From the IMG/VR virus record IMGVR_UViG_3300027733_002377, positions 1 through 20,286 of that record: 20,286 bases of DNA. One strand, given 5' to 3'. Below, one piece after another: positions 1-6,611 of the stretch (position 1 is its first letter; every line of letters starts with the position of its first letter). Origin of the DNA: a virus. The notes under the pieces were generated by a model. The model was not told the DNA's origin, searched no databases, and saw nothing but the letters and a program-made list of their open reading frames with translations. The position numbers and the translations under genes are program-made.

Positions 1-326
1 TTCAAAATTTCTTCGTCAGAAGCGTCAGTTAAATCAATTGGAGTTTCGTCTGAATCCATATCAAAGTCCATTTCCATATCTTCAGATTCATCATCTGAGT
101 CCACATCCATGTCCATGTCTACTTCATCATTATCAGCGGACATATCCATGTCAGCATCTAATTCAACCTCATCTTCGTCAGCTTGTTCGGAAAGAGATTC
201 TTTTACTAGTTGATTGATTTCTTCCTTCATAGTAGAAGCAAGTATTCCTTTTGCGTTTTCGGCTATAGCTTCTTCAACTTGTTTCATTTGAATAAGAGCC
301 TCTTGAACTAATTTGTTTTCTTTCAT
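1..326 (-). CDS. Prohead core scaffold protein, gp22-like (partial, runs off left edge)
   Basis: The frame opens with ATG at 326-324 (minus strand) and is still open at the window edge, giving 108 residues. The first 50 residues look helical (start MKENKLVQEALIQMKQVEEA); the rest is extremely Asp/Glu/Met rich with DMDMD-type runs. In T4 the gene directly after the prohead protease gene 21 is gene 22, the major internal scaffold of the prohead, which is acidic and is degraded by gp21 during maturation. This gene has the same position, the same direction and a similar acidic character, and its LVQE/A beginning resembles the T4 gp22 N-terminal protease site (LIAE/A). The assignment is by synteny and composition, not by strong sequence identity. 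It lies downstream of a terminator and of two TATTTAT boxes. No Shine-Dalgarno sequence is seen. Confidence 0.68.
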   Translation of the reverse strand, partial: MKENKLVQEALIQMKQVEEAIAENAKGILASTMKEEINQLVKESLSEQADEDEVELDADMDMSADNDEVDMDMDVDSDDESEDMEMDFDMDSDETPIDLTDASDEEIL

Positions 327-351
327 ATAGAAAATCTATTTATTTTAACTA

Positions 352-358
352 ATAAATA
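352..358 (-). promoter_or_regulatory. TATTTAT box upstream of scaffold gene
   Basis: On the minus strand the sequence reads ATATTTATT, 25 nt before the scaffold ATG. It matches the box found ahead of most genes in this window. Its role as a promoter is inferred from the repeated position. Confidence 0.4.
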
Positions 359-457
359 TTACCAAAAACCAAAAAATATCGTTTTTGAATTATATATCTT
401 TTATTTTTTAATGTTTTATGATTATTAATCTTGTGGAAATACAATATTATATCAACA

Positions 458-465
458 TATAAATA
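458..465 (-). promoter_or_regulatory. TATTTATA box just beyond a terminator
   Basis: Exact TATTTATA on the minus strand, starting 9 nt beyond the A-run of the terminator at 475-504 and about 130 nt ahead of the scaffold gene. A terminator followed at once by this box suggests that a new transcript (scaffold and, off the window, probably the major capsid gene) starts here. Confidence 0.5.
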
Positions 466-474
466 TGTACGAGC

Positions 475-504
475 AAAAAAAAAGTGGTCAAAACTGACCA
501 CTTT
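475..504 (-). terminator. Rho-independent terminator after the 69-aa gene
   Basis: On the minus strand a 9-bp perfect stem AAGTGGTCA/TGACCACTT (482-490 with 495-503, four-base loop) is followed by a run of T (the A-run 475-483 on the plus strand). It lies about 20 nt past the stop codon of the gene at 527-736 and separates it from the scaffold gene. Confidence 0.85.
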
Positions 505-526
505 AGATAAATTGATTTAAAATCAA

Positions 527-736
527 TTATTCAATAACTTCATCTATTTTACTTTCAGATACTGAAGTAATTCTCCAATCATGAGTAAACCCTTCGTATT
601 TTGTTGTTACTTTTGCTTCTACATCTGTAACAGAATAACCTTTTACAAGTTTTTCTTCTCTGATTTTTTTAATTTTACCAGTGTTTTCATCAGGTAAATC
701 GTACTGAACTTTTGCGACAAAAAATTTTTCTTCCAT
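527..736 (-). CDS. Small DUF4494-like protein
   Basis: This 69-residue protein has the order FFVAKVQYD, a KIKKIREEKLV segment, a SVTDVEAKVT segment and a WRITSVSESKIDEVI end. It resembles the DUF4494 family of small Bacteroidota proteins (pattern: short strand with KVxY, a basic loop, LV, a helix containing EA, and a last strand with V/I before a hydrophilic tail). No function is known for that family. It starts 8 nt after the prohead protease stop codon, so it is probably co-transcribed with it, and a strong terminator follows. The family call comes from recall of the pattern and could be wrong; it could alternatively be an unrelated small head-assembly factor. Confidence 0.55.
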   Translation of the reverse strand: MEEKFFVAKVQYDLPDENTGKIKKIREEKLVKGYSVTDVEAKVTTKYEGFTHDWRITSVSESKIDEVIE

Positions 737-744
737 AATTATTT

Positions 745-1467
745 TTATTTTCCCAAATAATCGGTTAATTTTCTCATTAAGTCAACTCCTTTGGATTGGA
801 ATTCTGAATTTTCTGGTGTTTTGTGCCTTTTTTCTTCTTCTAAATTTTCTTCGTACTTATTTCTATCTTCAGGGTTAGTGAATAAATAAGCCCCTGGTGT
901 TGATGGTGAAGATACCAAGTCAAAACAAATTAATTCAAAATCGTCTTGTACTTCATTTCTTTCTCCAACCTTTTTTAAAGAACCTACTCCTCTTGAAGAT
1001 ACTCCCATTGTAACACCTTGTCTCATTAAGTTTGCCGCTTGGTCACCTTTAGTTGATACAATACCTCTTTCGTGGAATCCTGGTGATGTTAACAATTTAA
1101 GTTTACCCATTAATATATTTCCATCCCACCATATATCAGTAATGATATGTGCCACTCTGTCTAAGTCTATTAAAGATGATTCAGGGTGGTTAAGTTCTGA
1201 AGTTGATAAACCCTTGGCAATTGCCTTCTTATAGTTCTCAGCCTCTCTTTTTAATATTCTTTCAGGATAAAATCTTCCGTTTCTATTTGGAGTGTCATAC
1301 TTTTGTAATACAGCATAAAACTCAAATGGGTTTCTATAATCTAAGTTAGCGGCTTCCTTTAACATTTCGGAATTACGAATGTCTTTTGGGGAAACCCAAC
1401 CCGCATCCGTCTCAATCAATATACCATGACCGACTTCACTTGCTTCTAAAATTCTTAATTGTTTCAT
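745..1467 (-). CDS. Prohead core protease, gp21-like (peptidase family S77)
   Basis: The 240-residue protein carries the hallmarks of the T4 gp21 prohead protease family: a conserved NPFEFYAVLQKYDTPNRNGR segment (46-65), the catalytic His in ELNHPE (H94), a SPGF segment (128-131), the nucleophile Ser in MGVSSRG (S157 or S158) and an acidic residue in FDLVSSPS (D183). In T4 this enzyme sits in the prohead core and after assembly cuts the capsid, scaffold and internal proteins after Glu in (I/L)xE contexts. The N-terminus RILE/A (residues 5-9) itself looks like such a site, consistent with self-processing. The length fits T4 gp21 (about 210 residues). It lies between the portal region and the scaffold, as in T4, with a TATATTTAT box 14 nt upstream and no Shine-Dalgarno sequence. 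Confidence 0.92.
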   Translation of the reverse strand: MKQLRILEASEVGHGILIETDAGWVSPKDIRNSEMLKEAANLDYRNPFEFYAVLQKYDTPNRNGRFYPERILKREAENYKKAIAKGLSTSELNHPESSLIDLDRVAHIITDIWWDGNILMGKLKLLTSPGFHERGIVSTKGDQAANLMRQGVTMGVSSRGVGSLKKVGERNEVQDDFELICFDLVSSPSTPGAYLFTNPEDRNKYEENLEEEKRHKTPENSEFQSKGVDLMRKLTDYLGK

Positions 1468-1481
1468 TAATAGTTTTTAAG

Positions 1482-1488
1482 ATAAATA
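1482..1488 (-). promoter_or_regulatory. TATTTAT box upstream of prohead protease
   Basis: The minus strand reads ATATATTTATC, 14 nt before the protease ATG, in the short gap after the stop codon of the gene at 1513-1944. Same orientation relative to the gene as the other boxes. Confidence 0.42.
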
Positions 1489-1512
1489 TATCAAAGGAGT
1501 TATTTATTGACT

Positions 1513-1944
1513 TTATTTAGTTTTTGATATTGAAAAATCAAAGTACTTGTTTTCAATAACGTTATCCCTTACTATACTTCTTACTATTTTTTTAACTGAT
1601 TCTTTTAATTCAATTGATTTAAAATCAAATTCTTGGTTAGTATATAAATTAACTTCTAAATTAAAAAATGATTTTTTTCCATGTGATATTCCGCTAGTTC
1701 TAAGGTCTAAATCAACAATAGTGTTTTCCTTAAAAAGATTTATATCTATTGAATTAAACACCGAATGTTTTATTTCTCGGTTTAAATTACATACGACCCG
1801 ATTCCAATTATCGTGGTCAAATTTTGGGGAAACCCATGATTGAATGTTTATATATAATGATTTTAAATTTTTAGAATCTACCGTACCATATACCGATTTT
1901 ATCGGACTGAATAGATTTAACTTTACACTTTTTCCTTTTTTCAT
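1513..1944 (-). CDS. Conserved-looking phage protein of unknown function (143 aa)
   Basis: I do not recognise the function. The protein has a basic start (MKKGKSVKLNLFSP), a QSWVSPKFDHDNW segment (35-47), a IVDLDLRTSGISHGKKSFF segment (77-95) and a C-terminal basic helix followed by a NKYFDF end. It has no membrane segment or signal peptide. The gene sits between the bS21 gene and the prohead protease, where T4 has the small prohead core genes 67 and 68, but it is neither acidic nor clearly helical, so I do not transfer those names. It ends about 45 nt before the protease start. Unlike its neighbours it has no TATTTATA box ahead of it. The opposite strand has an open frame (1547-1843) that I take to be a shadow. 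Confidence 0.72.
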   Translation of the reverse strand: MKKGKSVKLNLFSPIKSVYGTVDSKNLKSLYINIQSWVSPKFDHDNWNRVVCNLNREIKHSVFNSIDINLFKENTIVDLDLRTSGISHGKKSFFNLEVNLYTNQEFDFKSIELKESVKKIVRSIVRDNVIENKYFDFSISKTK

Positions 1945-2031
1945 TAAATTTCATTGATGTCAATGTTTATTTGTTTGTTAAAAAATAACACAAATTATAC
2001 CCATTGTCAAAAATTTTTAAAAAAATTGTGA

Positions 2032-2039
2032 TATTTGTA
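2032..2039 (+). promoter_or_regulatory. Variant TATTTGTA box upstream of bS21
   Basis: TATTTGTA, one mismatch from TATTTATA, ends 5 nt before the bS21 ATG. The spacing equals that of the other plus-strand boxes (4-5 nt). Weak on its own; listed because of the position. Confidence 0.3.
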
Positions 2040-2044
2040 ATAAT

Positions 2045-2233
2045 ATGCTAATAGTAGAAGTAAAAAAAGACGGAATTGAAAAAGCCCTGAAAACTTTAAA
2101 ATCTAAAGTTATCAAGACTAAGCAAAATCAAATTTTATTTGATAGAAAAGAATTCGTTAAAAAATCTGTTGTAAGACGAGCTCAGATATTAAAAGCCTCG
2201 TATGTTGAAAAAAAGAAAAATTCTTTAGATTGA
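2045..2233 (+). CDS. rpsU: Phage-encoded 30S ribosomal protein bS21
   Basis: The 62-residue basic protein matches the bS21 pattern from end to end: MLIVEVKKDGIEKALKTLK (N-terminal strand and first helix), a KTKQ turn, then RKEFVKKSVVRRAQILKASY and a Lys-rich tail. Bacteroidota bS21 proteins begin MLII.VK.GE.I..ALK and are about 63 residues long, so this is the Bacteroidota form. bS21 binds the 30S platform near the 3' end of 16S rRNA; in Bacteroidota it helps hide the anti-Shine-Dalgarno sequence. Phage copies of bS21 are known from other viruses. It is on the plus strand inside a minus-strand head operon, and its last 9 bp overlap the end of the convergent gene at 2225-2923. No Shine-Dalgarno precedes it (only A/T, with GTAATAAT before the ATG), which matters because host rpsU in flavobacteria is thought to be controlled through one. 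Confidence 0.88.
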   Translation: MLIVEVKKDGIEKALKTLKSKVIKTKQNQILFDRKEFVKKSVVRRAQILKASYVEKKKNSLD

Positions 2234-2923
2234 TTCCTCTAAGTTTTTTAACTTAAGAAAATTCAATTGGTCAAATTTTTCAGTTTTTAATCTGTCTATA
2301 GTTTCAGACAATTTTGTCTTTAACTCAAATTCCTCTTCTTTTTCTAAGATGACGTTAAGTTTACTGATTGCGCTTTCACGAATAGTTTCAAACTTGTCCT
2401 CAAGAGATTTTGAATCTTCAGAAATTAATTGAAGAAATTCTTTTTTAGATGATTCATCAAGATTTTCAACATATTTGTTTAAAGTTTGGTTTGCAATACT
2501 AACCATTGATTTCAATGGAATATTGATAGATTCTTTAACAACATTATTTGTTGAAGTTAACACACTTGTAATATTTTTTTTGGAATTAACCCTCTCTAAC
2601 AAATTTAATTTATTTGTATAAACAAGGGCATCAATATCAGAATATCTATTCTGAACATTCTCAGATAAACTTCTTGGTAGTTTAATACTTGGCAGTAATT
2701 TTTGAATTAAATGAATCCCCTCTTCTAAAAAATCTTTAGCGTCAGACTCGTTTAGTCCTTGAGGAGTACTCAATTGGTCGTACAAAGAATACAATTTAGA
2801 CATAGTTTTGTTGTTCAAAACATTGTGTTTGAATTCTTTTAGAGATTTCTTAAATTCTTTTTCATCTTTGTAAGATTCAAGAAGATTGTTTTCTATTATG
2901 GATTTGATTTTTCCGAAAGTCAT
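2225..2923 (-). CDS. Helical protein in the prohead-core position (gp67/gp68-like by synteny)
   Basis: This 232-residue protein is predicted to be almost entirely helical, charged and Leu/Lys/Glu/Ser rich, with no Cys and no membrane segment. It follows the portal gene directly (24 nt gap) and precedes the prohead protease, the place where T4 keeps the core proteins gp67 and gp68. Its N-terminus contains IIENNLLES (residues 9-17), two overlapping (I/L)xE sites of the type cut by T4 gp21, and the same signature (LIESNLLEG) occurs near the C-terminus of the adjacent portal protein. This supports a role inside the prohead, but no sequence match to T4 proteins is visible and it is longer than gp67 (80) or gp68 (141). 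A TATTTATA box lies 16 nt ahead of the ATG. Its tail overlaps the bS21 tail by 9 bp. Confidence 0.6.
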   Translation of the reverse strand: MTFGKIKSIIENNLLESYKDEKEFKKSLKEFKHNVLNNKTMSKLYSLYDQLSTPQGLNESDAKDFLEEGIHLIQKLLPSIKLPRSLSENVQNRYSDIDALVYTNKLNLLERVNSKKNITSVLTSTNNVVKESINIPLKSMVSIANQTLNKYVENLDESSKKEFLQLISEDSKSLEDKFETIRESAISKLNVILEKEEEFELKTKLSETIDRLKTEKFDQLNFLKLKNLEESI

Positions 2924-2939
2924 TATAGTGTGTTTTCAA

Positions 2940-2947
2940 TATAAATA
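2940..2947 (-). promoter_or_regulatory. TATTTATA box between portal and next gene
   Basis: Exact TATTTATA on the minus strand, directly after the portal stop codon and 16 nt before the next ATG. Confidence 0.5.
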
Positions 2948-4804
2948 TTAGGAGTTTAGTAACTTATCCAATTCTTTTGAAATTTCTCCTAAAGAATCTT
3001 GTCCTTGACCTAAATCTAAAAATGTTGACCCTTCTAATAAATTACTTTCTATCAACAAATTCATATTTTTCATTCTTGATTCTGGTGTAACGGCAGCTTC
3101 TCCACCTTCAGGTGCTCCACCTTCTGCTGGCGGTGGTGGTAAGCTTTCTTCACCTCCTCCTGCTGGCGGTGGTGCTGTTTCAAAACTACCTCCACCTCCA
3201 AGTGTTTCTTCACCACCAGTAGATGCCGCAGCATTAGCGGTTGCTCCTGATGGATTACCGTATAATTTGTCAATATTATCAAATAAACCTGTTTTAGTAA
3301 TAACTGTAGGTGTTGCTTTAAGTTCCTCACCAACAGCTCTTTCAATTCTTTGTTGTTGTAAATCCAATCTAATTTCTTCGTCAGACCAATTGAAAATGTG
3401 TTTTTTAGCCCAAGTAGAAGATGTTGGTTGAATACCATTTCCTGGGTCCGCAACTAAATCTTTATACAATAAAACTTTTTCTTTCCAAACGTCAATTTTT
3501 AATAAATCTGCTTGTGTAGATGGATTAGATAAACCTAATGTAAAGTTTTGTAATTCATCCTCAAACCCTAATAAGAATAAATGAACGATTGCAATTTTAT
3601 TTAACTCAGCAATCATACTTTTTTGAATTCTGTTGATTGTACGAGCAAAACGGATATCTTGTAATGATAAGTTTTTACCATCGCCAACAACTTCCTCAAA
3701 TCCTAAGAATGCCTTAGGAACACGAAGTGCTGTTAATAATTTCTTTTGAATGTATTCAATATCGGCAATCTCTGATAAGTTTGTTGCTCCAGGTAATGTT
3801 GTAATTGGGTCTGGTGCCGCAGGGTCACGAACAGGAATAAAGTAATCTTGGTCAACCGCCATTTGGTTGAATCTCATATCCACATTACCTGTTTTAGAAT
3901 CCACAATTTGTTCTCTTTTGAACTTGTTGGCAACACGGTTTACATATGCTTCAACGTCATCATCATTCATGTTACCCACAAATACTTTAAACATTCTTCT
4001 TTCAGGTGCTCTTGATGTACGATAGATTAACATCGCATCTTCAGACAATAATAATTGTTTCCAAATACGTCTTGCCTTTTCCAACATAGAGGTACCATAA
4101 GGAAGTTTTCTGTCATCACCTAATAATCTAAAGTGAGCAATCTCCCATGATTGGAATTCCATGTTTCTGTTTTTCCAAGTAAAGTGAAGAGCCTTTTTAT
4201 TCTCATCTTTTTCTTGTGTAATATCAACAGTAATTTTGGCAGTAACACCAACCTCATGACGTTCAATTTCAATTGTTGGTAATTGTTGGCAACCAACAAT
4301 CCCTTTTTCAGGGTCTAATTTAAGGTAAACAAAGTTATCACCATACTTACAAGTGTTTCTTGTCCACATTGGTAAGTTGGTGTTAATGTCTAAGTTGTTA
4401 TTAAATAAATCAGCTAATACTGACTTAATACGTTTTGATTCTGAGTAAATTTGAAGAATAAAACCATCTTCGTTTGTTGTTGTAGATTCTTCAGAGTAAA
4501 TGTCTAATGCCGCTGAAATCTCAGGAGTATACTCCATTGATTCATAGTCATATTGAGCAGATAATCTTGATGGTTCATAATAAATCGCTTGAGAGTATAA
4601 ATTGTTTTCAACTTTAGCCCATTGATTTGTTAAATAAAATGTTTGTTGTGCTTGAAGTTTTTCTCTTTCGTAATCATCACGATTTGGGGTACGCAAAAGT
4701 TCTTTTTTATCAAACTTAAAAGTCGGATAATCTTGCTTTAATAAAGAGTTTGGTCCAAATGTTTTGGACAACCTCTGCCATACCGTTAAATTATTATCAC
4801 TCAT
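2948..4804 (-). CDS. Portal vertex protein, gp20-like
   Basis: The 618-residue protein is a T4-type portal: the segment SAQYDYESMEYTPEISAALD (82-101), CKYGDNFVYLKL (152-163), the FRLLGDDRKLPYGTSMLEKA region (226-245), RAPERRMFKV (265-274) and the FLGFEE segment (366-371) are typical of the family. Twelve copies form the ring at one head vertex through which DNA is pumped and to which the neck attaches. Compared with T4 gp20 (524 residues) it is longer at the C-terminus: residues 517-574 are a Gly/Pro/Glu/Ala-rich linker, followed by a short helical end containing LLIESNLLEG (583-592), which looks like prohead-protease sites. It lies between the terminase and the core genes; a TATTTATA box is 28 nt ahead of the ATG. 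Confidence 0.96.
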   Translation of the reverse strand: MSDNNLTVWQRLSKTFGPNSLLKQDYPTFKFDKKELLRTPNRDDYEREKLQAQQTFYLTNQWAKVENNLYSQAIYYEPSRLSAQYDYESMEYTPEISAALDIYSEESTTTNEDGFILQIYSESKRIKSVLADLFNNNLDINTNLPMWTRNTCKYGDNFVYLKLDPEKGIVGCQQLPTIEIERHEVGVTAKITVDITQEKDENKKALHFTWKNRNMEFQSWEIAHFRLLGDDRKLPYGTSMLEKARRIWKQLLLSEDAMLIYRTSRAPERRMFKVFVGNMNDDDVEAYVNRVANKFKREQIVDSKTGNVDMRFNQMAVDQDYFIPVRDPAAPDPITTLPGATNLSEIADIEYIQKKLLTALRVPKAFLGFEEVVGDGKNLSLQDIRFARTINRIQKSMIAELNKIAIVHLFLLGFEDELQNFTLGLSNPSTQADLLKIDVWKEKVLLYKDLVADPGNGIQPTSSTWAKKHIFNWSDEEIRLDLQQQRIERAVGEELKATPTVITKTGLFDNIDKLYGNPSGATANAAASTGGEETLGGGGSFETAPPPAGGGEESLPPPPAEGGAPEGGEAAVTPESRMKNMNLLIESNLLEGSTFLDLGQGQDSLGEISKELDKLLNS

Positions 4805-4832
4805 AGTTTAAATTTACTAATTACCTTGATAA

Positions 4833-4840
4833 TATAAATA
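4833..4840 (-). promoter_or_regulatory. TATTTATA box upstream of portal gene
   Basis: Exact TATTTATA on the minus strand, one base after the terminase stop codon and 28 nt ahead of the portal ATG. Confidence 0.5.
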
Positions 4841-4841
4841 G

Positions 4842-6605
4842 TTAATGCGAACCAAATAACCACCCATATTTTTGGTAATCAGCCTTGGTGGCTTCACCTT
4901 GATTATTCATACCATTACCTCTACCCATTTGTGGAACCATAGGATTAAAGAAGTCTGAAGAGTTTTTATTTTCATTAATATTTGTTGACCATGAATTAAT
5001 CATTGCTTTTGTATGATTGGTAACTTTTTCTAATGATTGAAATGATTTTTCTGCAACATACAAAGCCATTGATACTCCCATAATACAGTCATCATGATGG
5101 CCTTTTTGGTGGTCAGGTCTTCCGTTAATATAAATAAATGTATTCATTTCATTGTATAATCTACTTGAGTATACTTTAAATCCATGTCTAACATTTTCCT
5201 CAAACGCCGATATAATTTGAACCCTTTTTGAGTTAAAATTAATACCTGGTATTCTGTCATTAATTTTTGGGTCCCATTTCCATTTATTAGTTGTATCAAC
5301 ATTATCAACATATAATCCACCTTGATATGATAATTCTTGTAATTTTCTTGATGTAGAAATACCCATACCTCCTGTAATATCAATTACACAGTAAGCATTA
5401 TACATTGTTCCCCATTTATAAGCAATTTCCGCTACAACATCTGGTGGAACTTTGGCAACATACTCTAACACCTGTTCTCTTTCATCAAAATCAATGATTT
5501 GTATACACGAGAAGTCTTCAGAGTCACCCCTTGATACATCAACACCCATTACATACTTATGTCCGTTTACAGGTTCTTTAAATATCCATAGTGAACCTCC
5601 CATAAGTTTAGCTTGAGCATCACGTAGCGTATTTTTGGAAATACCTTGCATTAATTCAGATTCAAACACATTATCACCTGAACCTAAAAAATCACATTCT
5701 AATTCCTGAGCAACTTTTCTTCGGTCAAACTTTAATTTTTTAACCATACTTTCAAACCAAGCAGAACATGGTTTATACCCTTGTTCAATATAGTCGGTTA
5801 CAACAGTGTGGTCTCTTTCATATGGATTTTCCATTGACAAATTAATGATATCTTTATCACTGTATTCTTCTCTATTTAATAGAAAGTGTACTAAATCATT
5901 AGTTTTAACCATATACAAATCTTTTGTATATCTTGGGTCACGATACCAAAACATCTCAGATATTTTGAAATCATTCATATTTCTTAATGATTGGTCGTAA
6001 ATTTCATAATAAATTTGGTCATATCCATTTGGTGTAGATACAACAATAACTTTACCCCCTGTAGATAGGGACGCCATACAAGCTGACCAGAAATCTGAGT
6101 CTGCCTCAATAAACGCCGCTTCGTCAAATACAAGAATGGTTGGAGTATAACCCCTCAAGGCATCTTTTGATGTTGCAACCGCTTTAACTTCACAATTATT
6201 ATTAAGTTTAAAGTGTCTTTGAGAGTTTTTTTCTTTTGAGAATGAAATGCCAACCCACGGGGGCCATTGTTCAGTAAATCCTCTAACTTTGTTAGCCATC
6301 TCCATTGACGTATCTAACTTGTTGGCAATAATAAGAATTTTTTCAGGTTTGTTCTTTTGGGCAAATGCTAATTTTTTTGATATCCAAGCCGCGGTTACGG
6401 TTGTTACACCCGCCTGACGATACTTTAACGCAATATTTTCATTGTGTTTGTCGTAATCTTCAATTAAACTAACTTGGTCGGGGAATAAATCTAATGGGAC
6501 GTATTTTGATACGGTATTATCGTATGTCTGTAAATAAGTTCGAAGTGCGTAAGGAGTATTCCTCATGCACTTCGTTAATTCTATAATAAGTTGTTCTTTA
6601 TTCAC
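4842..6605 (-). CDS. Terminase large subunit, gp17-like
   Basis: The 587-residue protein is the DNA-packaging motor. The ATPase domain has a deviant Walker A KYRQAGVTT (61-69), Walker B ILVFDEAAF (157-165, D161 and E162) and the coupling motif STPNG (190-194). The nuclease domain shows VMGVDVSRGDSEDFS (352-366, D356), VIDITGG (407-413, D409) and GHHDDCIMG (502-510, D505/D506), matching the three acidic residues of T4 gp17. The length is close to T4 gp17 (610). The start is GTG at 6605; the next Met (residue 13) would remove the ELTKCMRNTPYAL region that the family conserves, so GTG is preferred. It begins 6 nt after the upstream stop, so it belongs to the same transcript. In T4 the tail sheath and tube genes 18 and 19 lie between 17 and 20; here they are absent. 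Confidence 0.97.
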   Translation of the reverse strand: MNKEQLIIELTKCMRNTPYALRTYLQTYDNTVSKYVPLDLFPDQVSLIEDYDKHNENIALKYRQAGVTTVTAAWISKKLAFAQKNKPEKILIIANKLDTSMEMANKVRGFTEQWPPWVGISFSKEKNSQRHFKLNNNCEVKAVATSKDALRGYTPTILVFDEAAFIEADSDFWSACMASLSTGGKVIVVSTPNGYDQIYYEIYDQSLRNMNDFKISEMFWYRDPRYTKDLYMVKTNDLVHFLLNREEYSDKDIINLSMENPYERDHTVVTDYIEQGYKPCSAWFESMVKKLKFDRRKVAQELECDFLGSGDNVFESELMQGISKNTLRDAQAKLMGGSLWIFKEPVNGHKYVMGVDVSRGDSEDFSCIQIIDFDEREQVLEYVAKVPPDVVAEIAYKWGTMYNAYCVIDITGGMGISTSRKLQELSYQGGLYVDNVDTTNKWKWDPKINDRIPGINFNSKRVQIISAFEENVRHGFKVYSSRLYNEMNTFIYINGRPDHQKGHHDDCIMGVSMALYVAEKSFQSLEKVTNHTKAMINSWSTNINENKNSSDFFNPMVPQMGRGNGMNNQGEATKADYQKYGWLFGSH

Positions 6606-6611
6606 AAAATG

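Noticed and set aside
1547-1843. 98-codon plus-strand frame opposite the 143-aa gene
   Set aside because: It is antisense to a gene with better composition, has no box or host-type promoter, and its product shows no recognisable pattern.
3070-3453. 127-codon alternative frame inside the portal gene
   Set aside because: It is a same-strand shadow produced by the Gly/Pro-rich codons of the portal linker.
5129-5136. TATTTATA inside the terminase gene
   Set aside because: It is within the coding sequence for FIYINGR, with no start codon suitably placed after it; taken as chance in AT-rich DNA.
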